NCBI GenBank assembly: GCA_002682825.1
Contig: NOKP01000003.1
Location: 1 to 64,000 of the forward strand
Length of the DNA: 64,000 nucleotides
Direction: 5' to 3'
From: Neonectria sp. B-13
Lineage: Eukaryota > Ascomycota > Sordariomycetes > Hypocreales > Nectriaceae
The notes beneath the pieces are model-generated. The model ran no database searches and was not told the origin of the DNA. It saw only the letters and a program-made list of their open reading frames with translations. Made by a program: the position numbers and the translations under genes. This document shows, piece by piece, positions 47,663 through 60,081 of the stretch; within the stretch, counting starts at the first letter, position 1; every line of letters starts with the position of its first letter.

Positions 47663-49077
47663 GACGGGCTTCGACAGGAATCCGGTGCGAGGCTTAGGCG
47701 TCACGCGCGGCGTGGGGGGGGTGAGTTTGGGTTCGCGGAGAGAAAACGGATCGGAATGGCGTTGTGGAGAGGGAGCTCAGCGGGAGCCGAGACACATCTC
47801 AAGGGTCGCTTGCGTCTAAGCTGATGGGTTTGGCGATGCGAGCCAGACGGACGGGAAATGTGGAATCGGCGACGGGATGATGGGGATCTGTCGCTTCTTG
47901 TGACTCGGGCGATGAAGACAGCCTTGTGGCGCGTGAGCGGATGCGGGAGCGTGCGCGTGCGCGTGAGTGAAGGTTTCAGTGAGGACGTGGTGGTGGTAGC
48001 GGCAACGGTGGTGGTTGGTGGTTGGTGGTTGATGGTTGGCGGGCTACTGAGTTGTTGCCTGCTGAGCCCAAGACGTTCGATTTGGCCGGCGGTTCGTCAG
48101 CTTAAGGTTGGCAGGCAGCGATGCGCAACACCCGGTGATTGGCTCGAGTATTCTCCGCGACAGTCCTGCAGTCGAATTGGTCTCGTTCGTCGTCGTCGCA
48201 GCAAGAGGATCGCCTGGTTGGTGAAGTGGAGAGAAAGCAGACAGCCGAACAGGAGGAGATGGGGGAAAACGGGGGGCCGGCAACGGGGAAAGCTGGGAGC
48301 TCGAGAAGGTCGAGGCTAATGGAATAAAAAGCCAAAGAAGCTGGACAAAAAGACCAACTAACAAGGAACTACCGATGCGACTGTATGGATGCGACTGGGG
48401 GCTGGCCTGCTCACCGCTGGTAGTGGTTCCTCACCATTTGGTTGGGGAGACGGCCCACTCGATCGCCAGGGTTCAGTGGCTCCAGTGGTTCGCCTGCTAA
48501 TCAAGCAAGCGTCCCTGCCTGCAGCTGATTATTATTTTTTTCTGCCGGTTCGTCTGTTTTTTTTTCGCCGCCCAAAAGGGATGCCGTGGTTGCTCTGGGC
48601 GATGGCGAGCAAGCAACAAACAATAGAGGGGCATCGTCTCATGATCTCATCAACTCATCTCATTGAAACCACCACGGTCCCCTGCAACGATATTTATTAC
48701 CCAGGGTGCCTCATACTTCGCACGTTTGCACAGTATGATTCGTACCTAAATCAGTTCACTATGCAAATACGTCAGGGTCCAATCCGACCGCCACGTTTCC
48801 ACATGTTACACGCTTTTATCTTCACTTTCAACCGTCTTGCTTGCATCTTCAACTGCCATTACTAGCCTGACTCTGTTCGCTCATTCAATCATCACGTTCC
48901 ATTCCGTAGACCCCTAACTTAACCATCACCCTGTGTATCCCTCGCCCAAGTCTATAGACGCTGCTATGCCGCCTCCGCACGAACAACTAGAGATACCGAC
49001 TGGAGTTCCTCTAGCCAGGGCCGTTGTGAAGTAACCGTTCCCGCGAGTAAACCCCCCTAGCCCAAGCCCTTGAGATA
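47663..49077. other. Intergenic: promoter of the uncharacterised gene and HD gene 3' flank
   Basis: No assignable gene. T/G-rich stretches (GGTGGTTGGTGG type) occur around 48000-48050. The 158-codon ORF at 48389-48865 has no recognisable domain. Confidence 0.6.
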
Positions 49078-49998
49078 TCATTCCCGCGAGTAATAGTCGT
49101 CCTGCTGGCCTCGAAGATCTACCTGAACACCGCCGTCGACGCCCTTCTCCCCGTGGACATGCTCCTTCGCCCCCCAGAACTCGTCGCGCTCCTTGAGCAC
49201 CTCCTGGCCCCAGGCCTTCATCTCCGGCAGCGTCATCTTGGTGGCCACGTACGCAAACTCGCCCAGGTCCAGCTTGCCCTGCCCGCGCTTCTCGTACTCA
49301 ATCATCTGCAGCAGCAGCTCCATCTTGTCGACGTCGTGCACGAAGTGGCTGTCCAGCGTCTCCGAGTCCTCGTACTCCTGCCAGATGGCCCGAATGTCCT
49401 CCCCCGTCGTGCCCCCTGCCACATTGCGCAGCAGGTTCTTGGTCAGAAAGTCCATCGTCTCCGCCTCGCGCCGGCTCTTCTCGGGCTTGGGCACCCCATC
49501 AACGGGTGTGATGTCGCCGACCAGCAGCTCTGCCATGTCGTGGATCAGGCACATCTTCACACACTTGGGTAGGTCGAGCTTCGGGGCCAGCGCCGCCGGG
49601 GCGAACATGGAAATCATCGACATGCGGTACATGTGGTCGGCGATGGACTCTCCCCTGTTTCAGACGTTTATCAGCACGTCGCATTCCCATCCCATTGCCT
49701 TTGTCGAAATCCGCCCTTACCTGAAGATTCCAAACCGTCGCCATCCTTCGCGCTTCGTCGTCTTGAGTCGCTCGAGCATGTGAAAGAAGGGTAGCGGGGA
49801 GGACGATCCCTCCTCGGGGGCACCTCCAGGCACCTCCTGAATAGCCTTCTCAACGGTCCACGGGTCGTCAATCTTCACTACGGGCGTGAAACCCAGGTCT
49901 GTAGTATGGTCAGCAATCTGACGAGGAGCGCATATCCTCTACGACGTACTGGAAATGTCCACATCGCCATCCTTGCCCTGTTCTGGCTTCGAACCCAT
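49078..49998 (-). CDS. HD-domain 5'-deoxynucleotidase (HDDC2 / YfbR-like)
   Basis: Three exons (49950-49998, 49721-49898, 49078-49654) give 267 residues. Such enzymes hydrolyse deoxynucleoside 5'-monophosphates with a divalent metal. His83 (GESIADHMYRM), His114-Asp115 (CLIHDMAELLVGDITP) and Asp185 (HDVDKMELL) form the HD metal site. The PFFHMLERLKTTKREGWR lead-in and the TVEKAIQE preceding helix are typical of the HDDC2 branch, whose yeast members are YGL101W and YBR242W. The first exon encodes just 16 residues and joins in phase at a 51-nt intron. The C-terminus is a hydrophilic tail. A role in dNMP salvage or clean-up is known for the family and inferred here. Confidence 0.9.
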
Positions 49999-50645
49999 GT
50001 CTGGGATGCTTGCTCGTGGCGGGGTTGTTGTGATCTGTGTGTATCGGTGGGGGCTCAGATGCTGCAAAGTGAAGGCGAGAAGGAGAGGGCACACGACGAG
50101 TAGCGGGATGAGTAATTTATAGCCTGGAAGAAGAAAAAACAATCGTATTCGTGTGATTGATTGCTTCTTTTCCACAAACAGCACGAAACGATCAATCGGA
50201 AGTGATGGAGGAGGGAAACTCGGCGCCGATTTGATTGCGACGGAGCTAGAATCGAAGCCGCGGCCGGCGGCGAACTCCCAGCCCAATCCCCAGCGCCAAA
50301 ATGCAAAATGCTGCCCAGTATAGACACCGCCAATGGTCAGCGATAACAGTGGCTCTCCCCACTAACTGCAGCACCTGGCTGGCCGCCACCGGCCGCATGT
50401 TTGCAGCTGTTGCGTCATACCCAATGCATCGCAGCAAGGGATCCTTGTTCCACCTAACAGTCCAGGGTAGTGAAGTTGGCATGGGTTGTCATTATCGTTC
50501 AGCATCACTCTGCGCACTTCACTCAATCAAGGTCGCTATAACCCAAATTCATTCACTAGGCTTCGCTCTCTAAGTGTCATGTCTGAATCGCTGTTTTCTG
50601 AAATTTCCGTTTCCACCATACCGTCCATCCAACTGTGCTTCCTGA
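49999..50645. other. Intergenic: HD gene promoter and 3' flank of the next gene
   Basis: About 650 bp with no convincing coding sequence on either strand. Confidence 0.6.
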
Positions 50646-51251
50646 CTACTCCTGCTTAGCAGCCTCAACATCGACCTCGAAACAGGTATGCTCCCCCTCA
50701 ACGAGAACTGGCATGGTTCGAAAAGCGCTACTGTTCATCGATACAAAGCTTGGATTCCCATCACCGAGATTGTATTTTGCTTTTTTGCGTTGTTGTAGCC
50801 TCCAATAATCGTCGTTACGATGCACATCCAGTTCTCGAACGTCGATTTCCCGTGTACGTGCAGCCCCAGGGAACTGAGGCTCAGCCAACTTCGAAGTACC
50901 GTCAAGGTTCGCGCTTTTGGACCGAGAGAGGGACTGGGTCGTAAACCTGTCGTCTCTATACTCGTCATCCATTGTTAGGCCCGCCGGCTGACCAAACATG
51001 TCCGTCTCATCTCCGCTTTCCAGGTCCTTTTCCTGAACGCGGGGACCCAGGATTGTTGCGTGCACGAACTCGTAGATCCGTAGGAAGCATGCTTGGAGCA
51101 AGAGGAATAATTTCTCGTACAGCTTGAAAACAAGGCTGAGATTGAGTGCGACTAGTAGGACACCACAGGTACTGAGAGAGATCTCGAGGCTTGGATCCGT
51201 CAAAAACGTCCACACAGCATTGGCAGGCTGAGTGATCCAGGAAAAAGCCAT
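50646..51251 (-). CDS. Small uncharacterised membrane protein
   Basis: An uninterrupted 201-residue frame from the ATG at 51249-51251, with A/C-rich upstream context. A hydrophobic stretch around residues 22-60 (ISLSTCGVLLVALNLSLVF, then KLFLLLQACFLRIYEF) could form one or two membrane helices. The rest is hydrophilic and charged, with Asp/Arg-rich and Ser-rich segments and no known motif. I recognise no family. The frame stays open to an ATG at 51530, but that extension reads as leader. The protein-like hydrophobicity pattern makes it more likely real than not. Confidence 0.5.
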   Translation of the reverse strand: MAFSWITQPANAVWTFLTDPSLEISLSTCGVLLVALNLSLVFKLYEKLFLLLQACFLRIYEFVHATILGPRVQEKDLESGDETDMFGQPAGLTMDDEYRDDRFTTQSLSRSKSANLDGTSKLAEPQFPGAARTREIDVRELDVHRNDDYWRLQQRKKAKYNLGDGNPSFVSMNSSAFRTMPVLVEGEHTCFEVDVEAAKQE

Positions 51252-51744
51252 GATAAAGGTTGGTGGTTGACGGGTATGAGATATGACGGTTGGATGTGAT
51301 GGTGCGCTGTTTCCAATAATTGGAGATGATTGAAGCTGTATGCTACACTCTAGGATTGCGAGTGTCGTTGGGTTGGAGGATAAGAGTTTTGGTAAATGCT
51401 TAGACGAGATGTGTTGGTCGAAGAAGGGTCTGGAGATGGTGTGTTTGACTGGGGATGCGGTTACGGTAGAAATCGTTCCTTCTAGATGAGAAGAGTTTAT
51501 TCGGAAAGTCCAGAGCTGCTCTTGTATCATGGAGGAGAATAAGTATCGGACTTACCTACCGCAGCACCATGACCACGACAGCGATGGCCTTGGACGACTG
51601 GGTCCTTGACCCTTCTGTTAATCTATGTAATGAGATGTCCCGGGAGACTTGTAAGGAGACTCGCGTACTTGATTTACCATATGGCTCATATATCTCCAAG
51701 TGATAGCCCATATATGCCTCTTCCTCGACTCATCAGTCGTCGCC
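51252..51744. other. Intergenic between two minus-strand genes
   Basis: Holds the promoter of the small membrane protein gene and the 3' flank of the rhodanese gene. No ORF of note. Confidence 0.6.
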
Positions 51745-52255
51745 CTAGTAATTTTCCCACAACTCCTTCCGATAGCCCTCCGTCAGCCTCTCATCCGACC
51801 CGTACACCTCCTGCCACCCCTCGAACCCGCGATCCAGGACAACCACCTCCTGGCCGTCCTCGCCCTTGGCGTCCTCGCCCATGGCGCGCAGCAGCCCGTC
51901 GCGCTCACGCAGGTACTTGAGTGCGGCGGTGGGCCCGCGCTGCTGGCTCAGAGCGCAGTGGAACACGACTGTCTTCTTGTCCTTGAGCCGGCGCACCAGC
52001 GTCGCCATCATGGCGTCCAGCGTGTGCGCGGGGATGTTGGTCGAGCCTTTGATGTGCCCGCCGATGTAGTCTGCTCAAGTCAGCTGCCGTGGACGAAGAA
52101 GAGACTGGTCTTCAGGGGTTGGGCGGATGGCTGGACATACCGTTGTCTCGGACATCGATGATGGCAAAGGTTGGGTCCTTGGCCTCACGCTCTTCGAGGA
52201 TCTTCTCTGAGAGCGACTTGGCCGTCAACCAGCGGAGGTTCGCAATGGTGGCCAT
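51745..52255 (-). CDS. Rhodanese-domain protein of the Cdc25/Acr2/Ych1 type
   Basis: Two exons (52141-52255, 51745-52070) give 146 residues, essentially one rhodanese domain. The N-terminal half has the FAIIDVRDNDYIGGHIKGS rhodanese signature across the splice junction. The active-site loop is HCALSQQRGP with Cys77 and Arg83, a Cys-X5-Arg loop like Cdc25 phosphatases and arsenate reductases, not the six-residue loop of sulphurtransferases. The tail ends in the rhodanese C-terminal VVVLDRGFEGWQ strand-helix. Small fungal homologues such as fission-yeast Ibp1 and yeast Ych1 act as phosphatases or arsenate reductases; which applies here is not decidable from sequence. An in-frame upstream ATG at 52306 would add 17 basic residues. 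Confidence 0.87.
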
Positions 52256-52669
52256 GGTGTGGAGCGATTTCAGAGCTGGTTTGTGGAGCTTGGAAAATAG
52301 CCGCATAGAGGATGCTGGGAGGATGAATTCGAGCTTGGAGTTGGAGCTCACCGGCCGAGGCTGCTTGCGAGAGTTGCCCAGGCACAATGCTCCACCACAG
52401 CAAACTGTCCGATGTTGGTGGGGTTAGTGGCGTCGCGGGGTAGTTTGTCCTCCGACTCTCTCAAAACATCATCACTGGACAAAAGGGGTGAGGTTTAAGA
52501 TTCACAGCGTTGCTCGGATGCTTTGTCTGATTCCATCACGGTTTGATCATGAATTTCTTGTATACAGAAAGCAATACAGTGCCCCAAAGCTAATACACTA
52601 CAGCGCCACGTTCCAAAAGACAGCCGTTTCTGTTCAACGCTCCCCACAGGGTATTCATAACATCCGTTC
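52256..52669. other. Intergenic: rhodanese promoter and ADA2 3' flank
   Basis: Roughly 410 bp without a convincing gene. It contains the possible 17-codon N-terminal extension of the rhodanese protein (52256-52306). Confidence 0.6.
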
Positions 52670-54442
52670 TCACGCCTTGCCCACCCACCCAGAGTTGATA
52701 AAGAAGTCAAATATCCTCCCGCCCTTTTGCGAATCCAGCCGACAAATCTCTTTGGCTTGCTTCTTTTTCAGAGTCCCGTTCGTCTTGAGGGCCTCCTTGA
52801 GGATCTGCTCCTTGATCATCAGGTATGGCTTTGGTTGCAGTCGAATCACCTCGCACAGCTTGGTCTCTTCGGGGGTGAGCAGGTGAACGTCTGGTGCATT
52901 ATCCTCGCTCAGCTGCAAGGGTTGCACGCCAGAAATGATCTGAGGGACGTATTTCTGTTTTGGAGGCACAGATCCATTCGCGCCGTTGACACCATTAATG
53001 CCATTAACGCCATTAACGCCATTAACGCCGTTGATGTCATTGACACCGTTAACACCGTTGGTATGCCCGTTTGCCAATGATTTGGCATCGCCATTGACCA
53101 CGCCATTTGTCCCTGTCGCTGTCGCCGCTGCCGCGTTCACCGCCGCGTTTGACAATCGGATAGGCAGCTCAGGGGCAACGAGCAGAGCTGCCCCACTTGG
53201 GGGTTCTGGCGCAACTGGCTGCTTCGCTCGTTGGGCCGAGGCCAGACGCTCGCGATCCATGGATCCCATAGGTATCGCCTTCTGAACACGCTGTGACTTG
53301 TCTAGCTCGTACTTCTCGCCGCTCTTGAGGTCTCCGATGCGATTGGCTCGCCACTCTTGGAGCTGCAAAATGGCTTGTCGCAAGTTGAGTTCATCTTGGA
53401 GACCTTGATTCAGGTCTTCGAAATCATCGTGGTTCATCATCCGTGCGAATGGCTTGGCCTTCTGTAGCAAATCCTTCTCCTCCTTGGTTCGCTTCTTCTC
53501 AGTCTTGGTATTCTCTCGGTAATCCAAGAGATTATGCTCGAAGATGACCTTTTTGCGCTCCACACGCTGGGTCAACCGACAGTTATAGATATCCATAACG
53601 GTCAGCTTGAGTTCCATTTCTGGCTCGAGCTCGCCCGTTCGCGGATTCAAGCCATCGCCGGGATCGAATTGCATCAGTTGAACAGCTTCTTCGGCCTCAT
53701 TCGCATACTCCGTCTCGAACTCGAGACGACCAGGCATGTAACCCTGAATCTCATGACAACTCGGGACACTAGCCGTAGGTTTTGTCTTGGGCTGCAGAGC
53801 CGGCGCATTCTTGGAGGCTTCCCTCCTTTCCTCTATTCGCCTCTTCTTTCGCGCTTGGAACTCATCACGGGGGATTTCGTTGGCAAGCTCACAATCGTGG
53901 GGGCTGCAGCGTTTCGGGAGCGGAAAGCGAGAGGAGTCGACAAATGTCTTCAGGTAGTGTTCTCGAACTTCGTCCTTTTCGCGAAACCCTCCAATGTGGT
54001 CGGCGATGTCTGCCCAGGATCCTAGGCCGTATATTTCCGCACCCTCCAATAGGAGAAGCTCTTCGTCTGCGCCCCAATCCCTGTCGAAGATAGGGAACGA
54101 GTTCTGCTCGATAACACGGTATGCATGTGTCGCCGGATTATGTGAATTGCGGGCCTCGCCATTGGAAAAGCACGAGACACAAAGATCGAATTCGCTGCAG
54201 GCAGGATCGGCGCATCGAATGCGGACCTAGATTGATATCACCACCATGTTAGATCGACCTCATATGATATTGGGATGAATAGCCGGGGTTCTCCCGAGCC
54301 GCCCAGAACACGTCCGGTTGCGGTCTTGAGGCAGCAGGAAGCCACTCACAGTAGATGTGATGTCGGAGGAGCATACGTCGCAGACGTACTTGACTCCTCC
54401 CTCGCCGCCCCTCGTGATCGTCTTTTTGCGTATGACGCCCAT
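52670..54442 (-). CDS. ADA2: SAGA/ADA transcriptional adaptor Ada2
   Basis: Two exons (54350-54442, 52670-54226) give 549 residues. The ZZ zinc finger (about 18-70) starts with CDVC (Cys21, Cys24) in exon 1 and continues with CADPAC and CVSCF in exon 2. A SANT domain (about 80-131) has [20 protein letters not shown] and [13 protein letters not shown] central Ada2 region follows (for example [16 protein letters not shown]). The C-terminal SWIRM domain (about 465-549) contains [20 protein letters not shown] and ends near [12 protein letters not shown]. Ada2 tethers and activates Gcn5 histone acetyltransferase in SAGA in the nucleus. A run of NG-V-NG repeats (around 388-420) separates the central region from SWIRM. 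Confidence 0.95.
52978..53062 (-). repeat. Nonanucleotide repeat encoding Asn-Gly-Val/Ile units in ADA2
   Basis: Tandem 9-bp units of the type GGCGTTAAT (minus strand) occur about eight times and encode NGV/NGI/ND steps. The run lies in the linker before the SWIRM domain. Confidence 0.9.
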
Positions 54443-57141
<2,699 letters not shown>

Positions 57142-57290
57142 TCTTGAGAAGGGATTTATGGAATAGATCAAGACCATTTTGCCAGTTCTATACATGTGCG
57201 AGATTTATTCCAGATCTACCGATACCGGGTAACTTTGCCTCTAAGCCTTTGACCATCCGCGCCTCATATATGCAAAAAGAAAGCTGTTGT

Positions 57291-57867
57291 TTAATTAAAC
57301 TCAACGTAGTGGTCACGAACCAAGGGCATCCAGATCAAAGAGAGAGTTGCCAGAGTAAAAGGGAACATTTGAGGAACACCGAAGGTCATGCTTTTGAAGA
57401 TGAACAGCTCGGTTGCAAAGTGTCCCAAAGCCACAAGGTAGGTCCAGTAGGCAATGGTGTATACAGGGCCGATGTGCAGGTTGTAGGCGGCGTAGCAGCG
57501 CACCACGCAAGTGATGAGGGTCCAGGTGCCGAAGAGGCGGCCGGCGAGGGGCGTCAACTGGTCGGTGGCTTTGGGATCGTTTTGGGCGGGGATGAACTTT
57601 GCGGTCGAGTCTTCGGGCTCAAACTTGGCTGTCTTGGGGGGGAGGTTCGGGTTTCGGATGAAGCGACCGTTGTAGACTCTTCGGGAGAAGTGCAGAGTTA
57701 CATAGCTTTGCAGCGAGTTTCCGATTGAGGTGAGGGAGAGCTGGCATGCGGTGAGTATCACCCAAGGAACGGACGGGTTCGGGCTGGGGAGTGGCATGGC
57801 TTACGATGATCATGTAGTAAGGCAGGATGCCCTTTGCCTCAGGGAGGAGCGACTTGAGGAAGTCCAT
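57291..57867 (-). CDS. ERG28: Erg28-type ergosterol biosynthesis scaffold protein
   Basis: Two exons (57805-57867, 57291-57740) give 170 residues. Erg28 is a small multi-pass ER membrane protein that holds the C-4 demethylation enzymes (Erg25, Erg26, Erg27) together. The first exon gives MDFLKSLLPEAKGILPYYM, leading into helix 1. After splicing the family segment SLTSIGNSLQSYVTLHFSRR appears. Later come LAGRLFGTWTLITCVVRCYA and the helical C-terminal half with WTYLVALGHFATELFIF. Length and about four hydrophobic segments match the family. It diverges from the 3-ketoacyl-CoA reductase across 407 bp. Confidence 0.9.
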
Positions 57868-58274
57868 TGAGATGGTCGTTGATGATAATGATTGAAGGGT
57901 AGCGCAATTGGAGTTGTAGCAGGCGATATCGAGTTGTTGTGAACGGAGGAGTGATGTTTAATGCTTGACGGAGATTATTTGACAGGCGGTTGCGGGACAG
58001 ACACGCTTGGCCGGCTCCTGCCGACAGCTCAATGCGAAGTCCCGGATGCATGTGCGTATTCGTACTGATAGAGAATCCACTCAACCACTCAATGAAGAAG
58101 CTTGGGCCACCGGCCTCAACAAGTGCCAGGGGTGAGATTGTAGAGGGGCAGGTTTGGCAGGCAGTTTCTGAACGGGCGGCTTCTGAACACTTCCCCGGAT
58201 TGAATACTCGTAATCCATCTCTCTTTTTGGCCACTTTACCACCAACATCCCGTGTCGAGACCAACGCCCAAGTC
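57868..58274. promoter_or_regulatory. Bidirectional promoter ERG28 / 3-ketoacyl-CoA reductase
   Basis: 407 bp separate the two divergent start codons of ER lipid enzymes. At 58127-58136 the minus strand reads CTCACCCCTG, containing the TCACCCC core of a sterol regulatory element (7 of 10 positions of ATCACCCCAC). Co-regulation is inferred. Confidence 0.4.
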
Positions 58275-59358
58275 ATGGATGCCGTCGTGGATGCCGTTCT
58301 GGCGTTCCTCCAGCGCGTGCCGCAGCCTGTGCAGTGGGGGCTCGCTAGCATCGGCGCCCTCGTCCTGGGCTCTAAGCTTCTGAGCTACCTGCAGCTTGTC
58401 GCGGATGCCTTTGTGCTTGGAGGCACGAACGTAAGTGTCCCAGCGTCTCTTTGCTGCGGTTCCGGCAGAGTGGTTTCTAACGTTCTGCTTCCTATAGCTC
58501 CGAAAGTATGGCAAGCCCGGTACCTGGGCCGTCGTCACCGGCGCCTCGGATGGCCTCGGCAAGGAATATGCTGTGCAGCTCGCCGCGAAGGGCTTCAACC
58601 TTATCCTCGTTTCCCGAACCCAATCGAAGCTGGAGACTCTTGCCCAGGAGATTGAGCAGAAGTACCCTGGAAAGGGCCTTCAGATCAAGACCTTGGCCAT
58701 GGACTTTTCCCAGAACAATGACGCCGACTTCGATCGCCTGCGTGCGCTCGTTCAAGGTCTCGATGTCGGCATCCTGATTAACAACGTCGGCCAGAGCCAC
58801 AGCATGCCCGTGTCCTTCCTTGAGACTCCCGCAGAAGAGCTTCAGAGCATTGTCACCATCAACTGCCTTGGCACGCTCAAGGTCACCCAGGCCGTCGCCC
58901 CCATCCTGAAGCAGCGCAAGAACGGCCTGATCCTTACCATGGGCTCCTTTGCTGGCTGGACCCCTACTCCATACCTCGCCACTTACTCTGGTAGCAAGGC
59001 CTTCCTCCAGCAATGGAGCATCGCCCTCGCATCGGAGCTTGCTGACGACAACGTCGATGTGTATCTTGTCTTGAGCCACCTGGTCACCACCGCCATGAGC
59101 AAGGTTCGCCGTGCCAGCCTTCTCGTACCCAATGCTCGCCCCTTTGTCAAGTCTGCTCTCGGAAAGATCGGTCTTGGTGGATACCAAGCGGCGCCCTACA
59201 CCTACACACCCTGGTGGAGCCATGCCTACATGCTCTGGTTTATTGAGAACATCCCCGGTGTCAACAGCTCCATTACCGTCGGGCAGAACAAGAAGATGCA
59301 CATCGACATCCGCCGGAGGGCCCTTCGCAAGCAGGCTCGTGAGGCCAAGAAGGAGTAA
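58275..59358 (+). CDS. Very-long-chain 3-oxoacyl-CoA reductase (Ifa38/YBR159w type)
   Basis: Two exons (58275-58430, 58498-59358) give 338 residues. This ER enzyme performs the first NADPH-dependent reduction in the fatty-acid elongation cycle, also supplying sphingolipid precursors. Exon 1 encodes an N-terminal membrane helix ([20 protein letters not shown]). Exon 2 has the short-chain dehydrogenase fold: the cofactor motif TGASDGLG (66-73), NNVG, catalytic Ser202 and YSGSK with Tyr215 and Lys219. A second hydrophobic stretch near [11 protein letters not shown] follows, and the C-terminus is basic ([15 protein letters not shown]). The length matches fungal orthologues. It could be confused with steroid 17-beta dehydrogenases of the same SDR group; the elongase branch fits better. 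Confidence 0.92.
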
Positions 59359-60081
59359 ACGCATGTATATGTAGACCTGGTATAACGGAAGGATTCATGC
59401 TTTAAGTTGATGTGGGGGATGATTCAGGGCGAAAATAAGGCACTTACTTCTGTCTGGAGCTATTTGAATCCCCAAGGACCAAAAGTACAAGGAGGAACCA
59501 ACAGGATTAGATTGGAGTTGTATGCTTGTGGTGAATTGAATTATCTCTATCCGATGATAGGCTGCTGTGGCAGTGGCATTGCAGCTTAGGTACTTAGCTT
59601 AGGCAGTCCGAGACAACGACCTTTATGAACACAACATTCACTATTGCTTTTAGACAACGTAGATGCCCCATCAATGAAGCCCCCTCAAGTAAATGTACCT
59701 GTCAGTTTTTGTAAAACTTTCCGTCTCACAACGTGCAGTGGTGAGATGTGTTTCTCAGCCTTGCGCCCGAAATGGTCCTAGCGCGTTGGCCCCAGTCGCG
59801 AAAAATCCGTGGCCATCCAGCCTCCCCAAGCTCTCGTCTAAAATTGTTTACGGCGAGCATCTCCGCCCCTGCAAACCACCTCGAGCCCGACGACGACGTG
59901 ACGAACCCGACATTGACGAGCCTCATCCCGCGACGCGAACGATTCGGGCCTGCCATCGATCAATCTGCGACCTCTCTTTCTTCCCGCGCCCCCTACATGA
60001 TCCGCCAACTGGTGCTGCCTGCTCTACGGGATTGGTGAAGCTGCACTCTAGGCCCCGGCGAGGGTCGTTTTGCTGGCCATC
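59359..60081. other. Intergenic: 3-ketoacyl-CoA reductase 3' flank and NUP170 promoter
   Basis: 720 bp between tandem genes. No convincing gene. Confidence 0.65.
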
